DNA of 64,000 bases from Colwellia sp. (GTDB lineage Bacteria > Pseudomonadota > Gammaproteobacteria > Enterobacterales > Alteromonadaceae), in NCBI GenBank assembly GCA_026196955.1, contig JAPHTO010000107.1, positions 1 through 64,000 of the forward strand, written 5' to 3'. Below are positions 45,819 to 55,182 of this stretch, one piece after another (positions within the stretch are counted from its first letter, which is position 1; every line of letters begins with the position of its first letter). Under the pieces are notes generated by a model. The model was not told where the DNA came from and did no database searches. It saw only the letters and a program-made list of their open reading frames with translations. The position numbers and the translations under genes were made by a program.

Positions 45819-47906
45819 CTACTTCTTAGCGACTTTTCCTAGACTCACTAAATCAAACGTAATACGCGCTGTTTCATCTAAAAAAGGATCTAATTCATCT
45901 AAATCCTCAGGAAGATCATCCAATGATTCAATTTTTTCCTTGCCCATACGTACTAAACGCTCATTAGCACGAATAAGCTGTTGAGCCTTACGCTCTTCCC
46001 TTTTAACTTTACGCGTGTTTAAATTTAAAGAAATGGTTTTATCATCTTTCTCTGCTTTATATTTTTCAATATCTGACAATAGATAATTAAACTCAGCATT
46101 ATCCTTAATACGCTGCTGGTAAAGCGATGCTAAATACGAAACATCAGCATTAACATCATTTAGCTTAGTATATTGTGCTTTTTCAATTTGATCCCAAGGC
46201 AGAGCGTTTTCTTCCTTGCTTTCACCCCAATCTTCCGGATCTACTGCGGTTGGGAAAGCAATGTCAGGCAAAACGCCTTTATGTTGCGTACTGCCGCCAT
46301 TAATTCGATAAAACTTAGCAATAGTATACTGGATACTGCCTAAAGGGTTTTCATATAAGTCATAAACTCGACCTAAACCACGGTGCTGTTGCACAGTACC
46401 CTTACCGAAAGTATGCTCACCAATAATAACACCACGTCCATAATCTTGTATGGCCGCAGCAAATATTTCTGAGGCTGAGGCACTATACCTGTCAACCATT
46501 ACCGTTAACGGACCATCATAGTAACTTATACCATCACGATCACGATGTACGTCGACACGATCCGCACTATTTCTTATTTGTACTACAGGGCCTTTGTCGA
46601 TAAACAAACCTGTTAGTAAAGTAGCTTCTGGCAAAGAGCCACCACCATTGCCTCTTAGATCAATAACAATGCCTTCTACTTCTTGCTCTTTAAGTTTATC
46701 TAACTCGAGCTTAACATCTCGTGATAAATTATTATAAAAACTGGGTATGGTAATAACACCCAATTTTTTGGTCTTATTCTTCGCTTGCTCGTCAGCGCTA
46801 TCTGCTACCCCATTTCCTTCATAATACACTTCAGATTTAGCCGCTCTATCTTCTAGTTTTATCTTATCTCGTACTATAGTCACAATTTTAATGTTTGCAG
46901 CATCGTCTGATTCACCAGACAACACTTGTAAACGTACGGTTGTGCCTTTGGGGCCTTTGATTTTTTCAACGACATCGTCTAAACGCCAACCAATAACATC
47001 TTCAAAGTCTTTGTCTGCTTGGGCAACACCAACAATGCGATCTTTGGCTTTCAACTGTTTTGATTTATCAGCAGGGCCACCATTAACGATACTTTGAATA
47101 ACCGTATAATCTTCCTCGGCACGAAGTACTGCGCCAATTCCTTCAAGTGATAAGTTCATATCCATTTGAAAGCGTTCAGCATTGCGCGGGGATAAATAAG
47201 AAGTATGCGGCTCCACAACACGAGCAAAGCTGTTCATGACTAACTGAAAAACATCTTCGCTTTCACTTTGCTTTAAACGTTTAATCGCATAGTTATAACG
47301 CTTGGTTAGCACTTCTTTCACTTTCGGCCAATCTTTGCCTGCCAAAGTCAAGTTAAGTGCATCTGATTTTACTTTTAAGCGCCATAGCTCATTTAATTCT
47401 GCCTCGGAATTAGCCCACGGAGCATTTTCTCTGTCATAGTGATAAACTTCATCTTTAGTAAAGTCAAAAGGTGATTTAGTGGCTTCATCACTGCCTAGTA
47501 AAGTTAAAGCATATTGATAACGCTCTAAGCGGCGTAGCATATTTAAGTTATAAATATCATAGGCAACTGATAGTTTGCCGCGGGCAAAGGCATCATCAAA
47601 TTCATCACTATACTGACTAAAATTAGCAATATCTGACGCTAAGAATACATTTCGTGAATAGTCTAATTGTTTGATAAAACGTTCAAAAACCTCATCAGAT
47701 AAGGCTTCGCTTATTTTCACTTTTTTATAGTGGCCACGAGTAAAACGCGCTGTGATACGTTTACTCGCTGTTGCATGCTGACTTTGCGGTGTTAATTCCG
47801 GTATTGATGTATCACTGACATCACCTAGTGCATAACTGCTAAGAGTTGACAGTGAAAAAGTCACTGAAACAGATACGGCTAGTGCTATACGACAAAGTTT
47901 TTGCAT
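45819..47906 (-). CDS. prc: Tail-specific (C-terminal processing) periplasmic protease
   Basis: 695 residues (E. coli Prc 682). Signal peptide (MQKLCRIALAVSVSVTFSLS, cleavage near YALG), N-terminal helical domain about 55-235, PDZ about 240-340 (GIGAVLRAEEDYTVI), catalytic serine-lysine peptidase domain. The dyad is visible: Ser in RYSASASEIFAAAIQDYGRG and Lys in TFGKGTVQQ about 25 residues later. A DUF3340-type C-terminal helical domain follows. It degrades periplasmic proteins with nonpolar C-termini and controls peptidoglycan hydrolases in E. coli. proQ lies directly upstream, the same gene order (proQ-prc) as in E. coli. Confidence 0.96.
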   Translation of the reverse strand: MQKLCRIALAVSVSVTFSLSTLSSYALGDVSDTSIPELTPQSQHATASKRITARFTRGHYKKVKISEALSDEVFERFIKQLDYSRNVFLASDIANFSQYSDEFDDAFARGKLSVAYDIYNLNMLRRLERYQYALTLLGSDEATKSPFDFTKDEVYHYDRENAPWANSEAELNELWRLKVKSDALNLTLAGKDWPKVKEVLTKRYNYAIKRLKQSESEDVFQLVMNSFARVVEPHTSYLSPRNAERFQMDMNLSLEGIGAVLRAEEDYTVIQSIVNGGPADKSKQLKAKDRIVGVAQADKDFEDVIGWRLDDVVEKIKGPKGTTVRLQVLSGESDDAANIKIVTIVRDKIKLEDRAAKSEVYYEGNGVADSADEQAKNKTKKLGVITIPSFYNNLSRDVKLELDKLKEQEVEGIVIDLRGNGGGSLPEATLLTGLFIDKGPVVQIRNSADRVDVHRDRDGISYYDGPLTVMVDRYSASASEIFAAAIQDYGRGVIIGEHTFGKGTVQQHRGLGRVYDLYENPLGSIQYTIAKFYRINGGSTQHKGVLPDIAFPTAVDPEDWGESKEENALPWDQIEKAQYTKLNDVNADVSYLASLYQQRIKDNAEFNYLLSDIEKYKAEKDDKTISLNLNTRKVKREERKAQQLIRANERLVRMGKEKIESLDDLPEDLDELDPFLDETARITFDLVSLGKVAKK

Positions 47907-47987
47907 GCAAGTACTCCAAACTTTACTTGAGAATTTATTTAAACGTAAATAACTGCTGAACAGGCTACATAAATAGCCTTAGTAAAG

Positions 47988-48638
47988 TTAGCTATATATG
48001 TTTTGCATTTGTGTTTTAATGACCATGCCAGAATCAAGCTGAACACTAATATCTTTACCTGCAATTTCAGTAATGGTTGCGTTCATTGGTGTATTACCCA
48101 ATTGAACTTTAACCGCACAACCTACACTAATTGTAGCTGATTCTACCGGTTTTAACGGCGGTAGATCTTTTTTAACCGCTTTTCGTGTTGTTGACTTAAC
48201 TGATTTAAATTTAGCGGTATCACGTTTTTCCGGGCTACCGCCTTTAGCAGCAGTACCTTTAGATTTATAAGGTTTTTTAGCACCTTTGTCTTGATCTTTT
48301 TTGTTACCAAACTTTTCTTGGCTTTCTTTTAAGGTATTACTCGCGTAATCGGCTTGTTCTTGATCAACCTCTGCTACCTCTTTGCCATCGATATCTACGC
48401 GAAAAGTGCCAAGCTTAATGGCTTTTAGATATCGCCAGCTGCTCGTATAATGCCTTAATGCCTGACGTAAGCGAGTTTTACTTACCGTTTCATCATCACT
48501 TAATTTTTCAGCTAAATCTTGGAATATACCAATTTTTAACGGCTTAACCTTGCCTTTTACTGAAAAACATTCAGGAAATTTTTCTGCTAAATAAGTGATT
48601 ATGTCTTTCGTGCTTATACGTTTTATTTCAGTTTCCAT
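47988..48638 (-). CDS. proQ: RNA chaperone ProQ
   Basis: 216 residues. N-terminal FinO/ProQ RNA-binding domain (about 5-120, TKDIITYLAEKFPECFSV, LRQALRHYTSSWRYLKAI), a Lys-rich linker (about 115-165) and a C-terminal Tudor-like domain (about 168-216). ProQ binds sRNAs and mRNA 3' ends and affects osmoregulation through ProP in E. coli. It sits 81 bp upstream of prc on the same strand, a conserved order, and 47 bp downstream of a small acidic gene. Confidence 0.95.
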   Translation of the reverse strand: METEIKRISTKDIITYLAEKFPECFSVKGKVKPLKIGIFQDLAEKLSDDETVSKTRLRQALRHYTSSWRYLKAIKLGTFRVDIDGKEVAEVDQEQADYASNTLKESQEKFGNKKDQDKGAKKPYKSKGTAAKGGSPEKRDTAKFKSVKSTTRKAVKKDLPPLKPVESATISVGCAVKVQLGNTPMNATITEIAGKDISVQLDSGMVIKTQMQNIYS

Positions 48639-48685
48639 AAATACATCTTTTACAATTTTTAGTTAAATTAAGTTTAATTAGATTA

Positions 48686-48973
48686 TTAATCTTGCTGTTG
48701 TAGGTGTTGCTCTCTATTTTCAAGCAGATGGCGACACCAATCATAAATATCATCACTTTCAAGATCAGGTAGTGACTCTTGACCTATCCATGTATCCCAT
48801 ACCAAAGCTAATAATTGCTCTAGTATTTCAGTTTCAATATCTTCTTCTGCTAAGTCGTATAACGTGTGATAAATCTCATTCACTCTCTCAGCAACTATTT
48901 CTTCTTGTCCATCCCAATCACCAACAATAGCTTCGGTGACAAGGTAGTCATGAATAACAACAAATTCTTTCAT
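48686..48973 (-). CDS. Small acidic protein of unknown function
   Basis: 95 residues, rich in Glu/Asp, predicted helical, no signal or membrane segment. Notable: single W-rich patches (GDWDGQ, WDTWIGQ) and DDIYDWCRHLLENRE near the C-terminus. I recognise no family. It lies between msrC and proQ on the same strand (16 and 47 bp gaps), so it is probably part of the msrC-proQ-prc transcript. Confidence 0.7.
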   Translation of the reverse strand: MKEFVVIHDYLVTEAIVGDWDGQEEIVAERVNEIYHTLYDLAEEDIETEILEQLLALVWDTWIGQESLPDLESDDIYDWCRHLLENREQHLQQQD

Positions 48974-48989
48974 TTATATAAATACTCTA

Positions 48990-49505
48990 TTACTTGCTGT
49001 TCGTTGTAGCTTGTACTAGTACATCAACTATGGCTTCTAACCCTAATTGATCATCGCTATCAAAACGGTCAAAATTAGTGCTGTCAATATCTAATACGGC
49101 AATTATATCATTGTTCACTTTAACAGGAATAACAATTTCTGAGTTAGTCGTTGCATCACACGCTATATGCCCTTGGAATTGATGAACATCTGCAACTCTT
49201 TGAGTACTCGCTTGAGTAACAGCAGTACCACATACCCCCTTGCCTAACGCAATTCGAATGCATGCAACTTTTCCTTGAAAGGGTCCCAGCACCAACTCTT
49301 GATCCAACACTCGATAGAAGCCAACCCAATTGACTTGTGCTAGCTGTTCAAAGAGTAAGGCACTGATATTTGCCATGTTGGCGATAAGATCTGTTTCGTC
49401 TGCAAGTAACGCTTTTACTTGCACTAAAAGGTGTTGATATGATTCAGTTTTACTTAGCAATGCTATTTTCCATTGAATTAAAGATGCCTTGAAAGCGCAT
49501 AACAT
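48990..49505 (-). CDS. msrC: Free methionine-(R)-sulfoxide reductase (GAF-domain, YebR type)
   Basis: Reduces free methionine-R-sulfoxide to methionine. The core is a single GAF domain matching E. coli YebR: NWVGFYRVLDQELVLGPFQG, ACIRIALGKGVCGTA and GHIACDATTNSEIV, holding the three conserved redox Cys. The 171-residue frame begins about 15 residues before the usual start; a TTG at 49460 (MLSKTESYQHLL) preceded by GGAAAA may be the real start, and the ATG at 49505 has only a close AAGG. In E. coli yebR is near proQ-prc, as here. Confidence 0.92.
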   Translation of the reverse strand: MLCAFKASLIQWKIALLSKTESYQHLLVQVKALLADETDLIANMANISALLFEQLAQVNWVGFYRVLDQELVLGPFQGKVACIRIALGKGVCGTAVTQASTQRVADVHQFQGHIACDATTNSEIVIPVKVNNDIIAVLDIDSTNFDRFDSDDQLGLEAIVDVLVQATTNSK

Positions 49506-49555
49506 ACCTTGAAAGCTAGATTATTTAAAGCTTTTATCAAGGAAAAAGCTAAAAA

Positions 49556-50347
49556 CTATTCTTTAATGGCAAATTTAACCAAAACACTTGCACTAATTGC
49601 CTTATCAGTCACATGTGAACGATGATCTACACTAGCTTCACTATACATACTGGCAGTAGATAATCGCCTTTGGTAATGGTTAGTGCTCAACTCTTTTAAA
49701 TAAACTAATTTACCTAACTTGATATTCGCTTGGCTAGCTATTTGGTGAGCCTTTGTTTTGGCATTATCAATGGCTTTTGCTAACGCTTGTTGATATGTCT
49801 TTTCGCTATTAGTTACTGATATTGATAACGGGGAAATATGAGTTACTCCCACTTTGATGACGCGGCTTAAAAACTCATCGTACTCATCAATAGTTGAAAA
49901 GTTAATCGAAATGGTTCGGCTTAATTCAAAGTTTTGCGTTTTATCCACATTACTTTCGGCACCTTCAACTCCGACATAAACCTTTCCTTTATTTTGCTGG
50001 GGGAAGTTTCTATTTATTTCAACGCCCTGAACATTCACTGCTGAGCGATCTTTTATAACGCGTAAAATCACTCGGGCAGAATTGATGTTTTTTGTCGGAA
50101 TATCAAGGCTTTCAGCAATATTAATAACCTGATTACTTTTATGATCAACCAAGGCACGAAGTTTACTGGTATTTCTACCTTTTTGGGCAATTGAAAGCAT
50201 TAACGAGAAGTAATCTGGTTGCGTGGTAACACTCGCTTGTCCTTTTACTTCAATGACATTTTCCTCAAGTGTCGAGGCAAAAGCATCGATGCTCGTGATC
50301 AAAAAGAAAAAAATAACAATCGCTGTAATTTGTTGAAACTTAACCAT
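49556..50347 (-). CDS. SIMPL-domain (DUF541) exported protein
   Basis: 263 residues with a signal peptide (IVIFFFLITSIDAFA, before STLEE). The rest is a SIMPL/DUF541 domain (IEVKGQASVTTQPDYFSLML at the start, KAIDNAKTKAHQIASQANIKLG near 195). These proteins (E. coli YggE is one) are periplasmic and linked to oxidative-stress tolerance; biochemical role unknown. It lies 50 bp upstream of msrC and 31 bp downstream of a DUF2057 gene on the same strand, possibly one envelope-stress transcript. Confidence 0.85.
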   Translation of the reverse strand: MVKFQQITAIVIFFFLITSIDAFASTLEENVIEVKGQASVTTQPDYFSLMLSIAQKGRNTSKLRALVDHKSNQVINIAESLDIPTKNINSARVILRVIKDRSAVNVQGVEINRNFPQQNKGKVYVGVEGAESNVDKTQNFELSRTISINFSTIDEYDEFLSRVIKVGVTHISPLSISVTNSEKTYQQALAKAIDNAKTKAHQIASQANIKLGKLVYLKELSTNHYQRRLSTASMYSEASVDHRSHVTDKAISASVLVKFAIKE

Positions 50348-50378
50348 GATAAACCCCAGTATTTAAATCAAATAAAAA

Positions 50379-51032
50379 TTATTTATTTTTTAAAAACTGC
50401 TTAAACTGATCTTTTTCAGTTTTTGAAGCCGTTTGCCACCAATACTTTAGCATGGTTAAAGAATCAACCTGTATCAAACTGTTATCCGATATAGGTGCGG
50501 CTTGTTTTTTGGTAGAATTGCTTTGTGTGTTTGCTATACGTGGCGATGCATTGTGGTTGGCGTTATGAGCAGTAATAGAAGAAACCGCAATATTAACTTG
50601 CTTAACCAGTTTGTAGTCTGAAACTTCTACCAATTCAATAACTAACGGCTTGTTTTTCTCATCAATCAGCATTATCTCAGGTGCCTTAGCAAAGCGCTCC
50701 GCTTGTTTTAAGTTTTTAATAGCAGCCGTTGTTAATGTTAATTGCTGTTGATTAGTTAAAGAAAACTTCACCACAAAATCTTGAGATTCAACCACCCTAT
50801 CCTCAGCAAAATCTAAATCTTCAAATACATCTTTATAACGAACAATTAGCGCATGTTCTCCTTGGTTAAGTTCAAAGGTTGATTTTTTTCCTATAAAGCC
50901 ATGCTCAACTACTTTATCATCAAGCTCACTAACAATAAGGTTATCTGCCACCGTTAACGTAGCAGCCATTGGCGTGAATGAAGTTACTGTAGATAAAAGC
51001 CCCAAACAAAAGATATAAAAAAGCCTAGTCAA
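50379..51032 (-). CDS. DUF2057 (YccT-like) exported protein
   Basis: 217 residues, signal peptide (MTRLFYIFCLGLLSTVTSF, cleavage near PMA-ATLTV), then the DUF2057 pattern LTVADNLIVSELDDK, LNQGEHALIVRYKDVFEDLD. C-terminal third is Ser/Asn/His-rich and less conserved. Function unknown; E. coli YccT affects curli. Own promoter region of about 90 bp toward prpF. Confidence 0.8.
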   Translation of the reverse strand: MTRLFYIFCLGLLSTVTSFTPMAATLTVADNLIVSELDDKVVEHGFIGKKSTFELNQGEHALIVRYKDVFEDLDFAEDRVVESQDFVVKFSLTNQQQLTLTTAAIKNLKQAERFAKAPEIMLIDEKNKPLVIELVEVSDYKLVKQVNIAVSSITAHNANHNASPRIANTQSNSTKKQAAPISDNSLIQVDSLTMLKYWWQTASKTEKDQFKQFLKNK

Positions 51033-51123
51033 AATAAAAGTCCTTAAACAAATAGAGTAAGCTCTTTTATAAACCGACTAGGCATTAATGCAAAGTAATA
51101 TTTAACCAACCTAGGCTAAAGTA

Positions 51124-52302
51124 CTAGAAACTATCCGCGGGAATACGCACCCAACCTTCCATCAGTATTCTAGCACTTCGGCTCATTACCACTTTTTTAA
51201 CTGTCCAATTGCCTGCAACTTCAGCCGCCTCAGCACCTACTTTCAATGTGCCAGAAGGATGACCAAAAGTAACACTATCTTTTTCCCCGCCGCCAGCTGC
51301 TAGGTTAACAAGCGTACCTGGAATGGCTGCCGCAGTGCCAATAGCAACGGCAGCGGTGCCCATCATGGCGTGATGCAATTTCCCCATAGACAAAGCACGT
51401 ACATGTAAATCAATGTCAGTAGCTAAGACTGACTTATTACTTGAAGTCACATAATCTTGTGCAGGTGCTACAAAAGCCACTTTCGGCGTATGCTGACGCC
51501 CTGCCGCTTCTGCTATGTCGGAAATCAATCCCATTTTTACTGCGCCATAGGCTCGAATAGTTTCAAAACGTGTCAGTGCCGCTTCATCACCATTAATGGC
51601 TTCTTGTAATTCTGTACCTATGTAGCCAATATCTTCAGCATTTAAAAAGATAGTAGGAATACCTGCGGTGATCATCGTTGCTTGAAAAGTTCCAATTCCT
51701 GGCACCTCTAATTCATCGACAATATTACCCGTTGGGAACATGGCTTCACTTGGGTCAACTGGCGCAACAAACTCTACTGGCACTTCAGCTGCAGGAAAAG
51801 TCACACCATCAAGCTCAAAGTCACCCGTTTCTTGTACTTGGCCATTAGTAATAGGCACTTGGGCAATAATAGTTTTAGCAATATTTTTCTGCCAAATTCT
51901 TACCGTACAAACGCCATTTTCAGGGATACGACTGCTATCGACTAAACCTGAATATATGGCAAAAGAGCCTACAGCAGCCGTTAAATTTCCGCAGTTACCT
52001 GACCAATCAACAAACGCTTTATCAATGGCAACTTGGCCAAAAAGATAATCAACATCATGATCGGCAACATCACTTTTGGCTAAAATTACCGTTTTACTGG
52101 TACTTGAGGTTGCCCCGCCCATACCATCGGTTTGTTTACCGTAAGGATCAGGTGAGCCAATAACACGAAGTAACATGTCATCACGCGATTTACCCGGAGC
52201 CTGACAACGCTCAGGCAAGTCAGTTAAATTAAGAAACACACCTTTTGATGTACCACCACGAATATACGTAGCAGGGATCTTTACTTGAGGAACGAAAGAC
52301 AT
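51124..52302 (-). CDS. prpF: 2-methylaconitate cis-trans isomerase PrpF
   Basis: 392 residues from the chosen start (MSFVPQVKIPATYIRGGTSKG), matching PrpF; AAGGAGAAAGTA sits directly before this ATG, whereas an upstream in-frame extension from 52341 does not. PrpF isomerises the 2-methylaconitate made by AcnD so that aconitase can hydrate it, and is needed only where acnD replaces prpD, as here. Motifs: NCGNLTAAVGSFA around 115-127 and MGKLHHAMMGTAAVAIGTA near 315. It is the last gene of the prp operon, separated from acnD by a hairpin. Confidence 0.95.
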   Translation of the reverse strand: MSFVPQVKIPATYIRGGTSKGVFLNLTDLPERCQAPGKSRDDMLLRVIGSPDPYGKQTDGMGGATSSTSKTVILAKSDVADHDVDYLFGQVAIDKAFVDWSGNCGNLTAAVGSFAIYSGLVDSSRIPENGVCTVRIWQKNIAKTIIAQVPITNGQVQETGDFELDGVTFPAAEVPVEFVAPVDPSEAMFPTGNIVDELEVPGIGTFQATMITAGIPTIFLNAEDIGYIGTELQEAINGDEAALTRFETIRAYGAVKMGLISDIAEAAGRQHTPKVAFVAPAQDYVTSSNKSVLATDIDLHVRALSMGKLHHAMMGTAAVAIGTAAAIPGTLVNLAAGGGEKDSVTFGHPSGTLKVGAEAAEVAGNWTVKKVVMSRSARILMEGWVRIPADSF

Positions 52303-52333
52303 TACTTTCTCCTTTTTTGGATTTCTACAAAAA

Positions 52334-52363
52334 TGGCACATTATCTTTTAGAACAATGTGCCA
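52334..52363 (-). terminator. Intercistronic hairpin with T tract between acnD and prpF
   Basis: TGGCACATT and AATGTGCCA form a perfect 9-bp stem, 12-nt loop; on the minus strand TTTTTG follows, then the prpF ribosome site. It looks like a partial terminator that would lower prpF mRNA relative to acnD. Confidence 0.6.
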
Positions 52364-52424
52364 CTTTAAAATTAAATCAACTAAGTTTGATGATTAAACG
52401 AATTATTTATATTGAGAGCAAGGC

Positions 52425-52469
52425 GGCTGCACGGAGCTTGGGTTCCCAAGTGAGTACAGCCAACGCAGC
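52425..52469. repeat. GC-rich structured element between acnD and prpF
   Basis: A CTTGG-GTTC-CCAAG hairpin (52437-52441 with 52446-52450) nested in GGCTG (52425-52429) / CAGCC (52457-52461), plus GCTGC/GCAGC at 52426-52430 and 52465-52469. GC-rich within an otherwise AT-rich 146-bp spacer. It could be a dispersed intergenic repeat; no second copy was found in this window. Confidence 0.35.
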
Positions 52470-52488
52470 TATCATTATAAATCAACGT

Positions 52489-55092
52489 TTAGGCATTAGA
52501 CTTTAGGAAGTCGCTGGCGAATTTCTGTAGAACCCCACCGCCATTATATACGGTAACCTCTTCAGCAGTATCTAAACGACACTTCACCGGAATTTCAACT
52601 ACATCGCCATTCTTACGCGTCATAACAACAGTCATCGCACCACCAGGTGCGGTAGTACCAATTACGTCATAAGTTTCAGTTCCGTCAATTCTGTAAGTAT
52701 TACGTGTGTCACCTTGGGTAAATTCAAGTGGCAACACGCCCATACCAATTAAGTTAGTACGGTGAATACGCTCAAAACCTTCTGAAACGATTACTTCGAC
52801 ACCCGCTAAACGAACACCTTTTGCAGCCCAGTCACGTGATGAACCTTGACCGTAATCAGCACCAGCAATGATAATTAATGGCTGTTTCCGCTCCATGTAT
52901 GTTTCAATAGCTTCCCACATACGAGACTCGGTGCCTTCAGGCTCAATACGCGCTAATGAGCCTTGCTTAACTTCGCCATTTGCATCACGACACATTTCAT
53001 TGAACAATTTCGGGTTAGCAAATGTTGCACGCTGCGTTGTTTCATGATCGCCACGGTGAGTTGCGTATGAGTTAAAATCTTCATGTGGAACACCCATTTT
53101 GTCAAGGTAAGCACCTGAAGCACTGTTTAACTGAATAGCGTTACTTGGCGATAAATGATCTGTTGTGATGTTGTCACCAAGTACTGCTAATGGACGCATA
53201 CCTTTCATGGTGCGTTCACCTGCAAGTGCACCTTCCCAATATGGTGGGCGACGAATATAAGTACTCTTAAGATCCCAGTCATACAGTGGACTTTCAGCAG
53301 GTTCAAACGCGCCTAAATCAAACATTGGCGTGTAGATTTTTTTGAATTGCTCAGGTTTAACTGCAGAAGTCACGATTGCATCGATTTCTTCATCAGATGG
53401 CCAGATATCTTTTAAGGTAATGTCATTACCGTTTTGGTCTTGACCCAATACATCTTTTTCAATATCAAAACGTATAGTACCCGCAAGTGCATAAGCAACC
53501 ACTAAAGGTGGCGACGCTAAGAAAGCTTGTTTAGCATGAGGGTGAATACGACCATCAAAGTTACGGTTACCTGATAATACGGCTGTTGAGTATAAATCAC
53601 GGTCAATGATTTCTTGTTGGATTTTCGGATCTAATGCACCCGACATACCGTTACACGTAGTACAGGCATAACCGACGATACCAAAACCTAATTTTTCCAT
53701 TTCAGGTAATAAACCCGCTTCTTCTAAATAAAGTTTGGCAACTTTTGAACCCGGAGCAAATGAAGATTTAACCCATGGTTTACGCACTAAACCTAACTCA
53801 TTTGCACGTTTAGCAACCAAACCTGCAGCAACAACGTTACGTGGGTTAGAGGTGTTAGTACATGAAGTGATTGCAGCAATAATAACGGCGCCGTCTGGCA
53901 TTTCACCGTTAGCTTCTTGTGCTTTACATGCATCTAAGTCTTTAGCAATATCTTTAGACACAAGATCTGCAGTCGCTAAACGACGATGTGGGTTTGATGG
54001 ACCGGCTAAGTTACGACATACTGTTGATAAATCAAATTCGATAACACGTGGGTATTGTGCTTCAACTAAATCACTCGCCCATAAACCTGTGTGCTTAGCG
54101 TATGTTTCAACTAATTTAACTTGCTCTGGCTCACGACCGGTAAGTTTTAAGTAATCAATAGTTTGTTCATCAATATAGAACATACCTGCAGATGCACCGT
54201 ATTCTGGTGTCATATTTGAGATAGTTGCTCTATCACCGATTGTTAAATCTTTAGTGCCTTCACCGAAAAATTCTAAGTAGCTTGAAACCACTTTTTCGTT
54301 ACGTAAAAACTCAGTGATAGCAAGTACCATATCAGTCGCTGTGATACCTGGCGCACGTTTACCCGTTAACTTAACACCAATAATATCAGGTAAGCGCATC
54401 ATAGATGGGCGACCAAGCATAACTGTTTCAGCTTCTAAACCACCAACACCAATGGCGATAACACCTAAAGCATCAACGTGTGGCGTATGAGAATCCGTAC
54501 CAACACATGTATCAGGAAAAGCAACACCATCACGCGCTTGAATAACCGGTGACATTTTCTCTAAGTTAATTTGGTGCATAATGCCGTTACCAGCAGGAAT
54601 GACATCAATATTTTTAAAGGCTGTTTTTGTCCACTCAATGAATTTAAAACGGTCTTCATTACGACGATCTTCAATATCACGGTTTTTCTGAAATGCATCA
54701 GCATCAAAACCTGGCGCTTCCACTGCCAGAGAGTGATCTACGATTAACTGAGTTGGTACAACAGGGTTAACTTTAGATGGATCACCACCTTGCTCTGCAA
54801 TGGCATCACGAAGGCCAGCTAAATCAACCAAGGCTGTTTGTCCTAAAATATCATGACAAACAACACGAGCAGGATACCAAGGAAAATCTAGCTCTTGCTT
54901 GTTTTCAATAATTTGCTTGAGTGAATCAGTAAGTGATTCAGGATCACATTTACGGACTAATTGCTCGGCTAAAACACGTGATGTGTAAGGTAATTTTGCA
55001 TAAGCGCCTGCGCTTATGTCTTCAATTGCTGATCGGGTATCAAAATAATCGATATTCGCACCCGGCAATGGTTTGCGATAATTGTAATTCAT
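52489..55092 (-). CDS. acnD: Fe/S-dependent 2-methylcitrate dehydratase AcnD
   Basis: 867 residues, aconitase superfamily. It dehydrates 2-methylcitrate to 2-methylaconitate in propionate catabolism and needs PrpF. The [4Fe-4S] ligands are in the motifs AAITSCTNTSNPRNV and GYACTTCNGMSG, and the swivel domain carries GADYGQGSSRDWAAKG. That it is AcnD and not housekeeping aconitase is inferred from its place between prpC and prpF; sequence alone is close to AcnA. No prpD is present, consistent with the acnD/prpF variant of the pathway. Confidence 0.93.
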   Translation of the reverse strand: MNYNYRKPLPGANIDYFDTRSAIEDISAGAYAKLPYTSRVLAEQLVRKCDPESLTDSLKQIIENKQELDFPWYPARVVCHDILGQTALVDLAGLRDAIAEQGGDPSKVNPVVPTQLIVDHSLAVEAPGFDADAFQKNRDIEDRRNEDRFKFIEWTKTAFKNIDVIPAGNGIMHQINLEKMSPVIQARDGVAFPDTCVGTDSHTPHVDALGVIAIGVGGLEAETVMLGRPSMMRLPDIIGVKLTGKRAPGITATDMVLAITEFLRNEKVVSSYLEFFGEGTKDLTIGDRATISNMTPEYGASAGMFYIDEQTIDYLKLTGREPEQVKLVETYAKHTGLWASDLVEAQYPRVIEFDLSTVCRNLAGPSNPHRRLATADLVSKDIAKDLDACKAQEANGEMPDGAVIIAAITSCTNTSNPRNVVAAGLVAKRANELGLVRKPWVKSSFAPGSKVAKLYLEEAGLLPEMEKLGFGIVGYACTTCNGMSGALDPKIQQEIIDRDLYSTAVLSGNRNFDGRIHPHAKQAFLASPPLVVAYALAGTIRFDIEKDVLGQDQNGNDITLKDIWPSDEEIDAIVTSAVKPEQFKKIYTPMFDLGAFEPAESPLYDWDLKSTYIRRPPYWEGALAGERTMKGMRPLAVLGDNITTDHLSPSNAIQLNSASGAYLDKMGVPHEDFNSYATHRGDHETTQRATFANPKLFNEMCRDANGEVKQGSLARIEPEGTESRMWEAIETYMERKQPLIIIAGADYGQGSSRDWAAKGVRLAGVEVIVSEGFERIHRTNLIGMGVLPLEFTQGDTRNTYRIDGTETYDVIGTTAPGGAMTVVMTRKNGDVVEIPVKCRLDTAEEVTVYNGGGVLQKFASDFLKSNA

Positions 55093-55182
55093 AATATCAT
55101 CCTGAATAATTCTAAAAATAAGGTAACGGGTTACTAATTTATAAAGCGTTTGTAACCCGATAGTTGTAACTCAAGATTGGAA

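Noticed and set aside
51023-51085. GCCTAGTC / GACTAGGC inverted repeat at the start of the DUF2057 gene
   Set aside because: 8-bp arms with a loop over 45 nt, one arm inside codons; no reason to think it folds.
53735-54154. 139-codon open frame antisense to acnD
   Set aside because: Entirely within the conserved acnD gene with no independent support.
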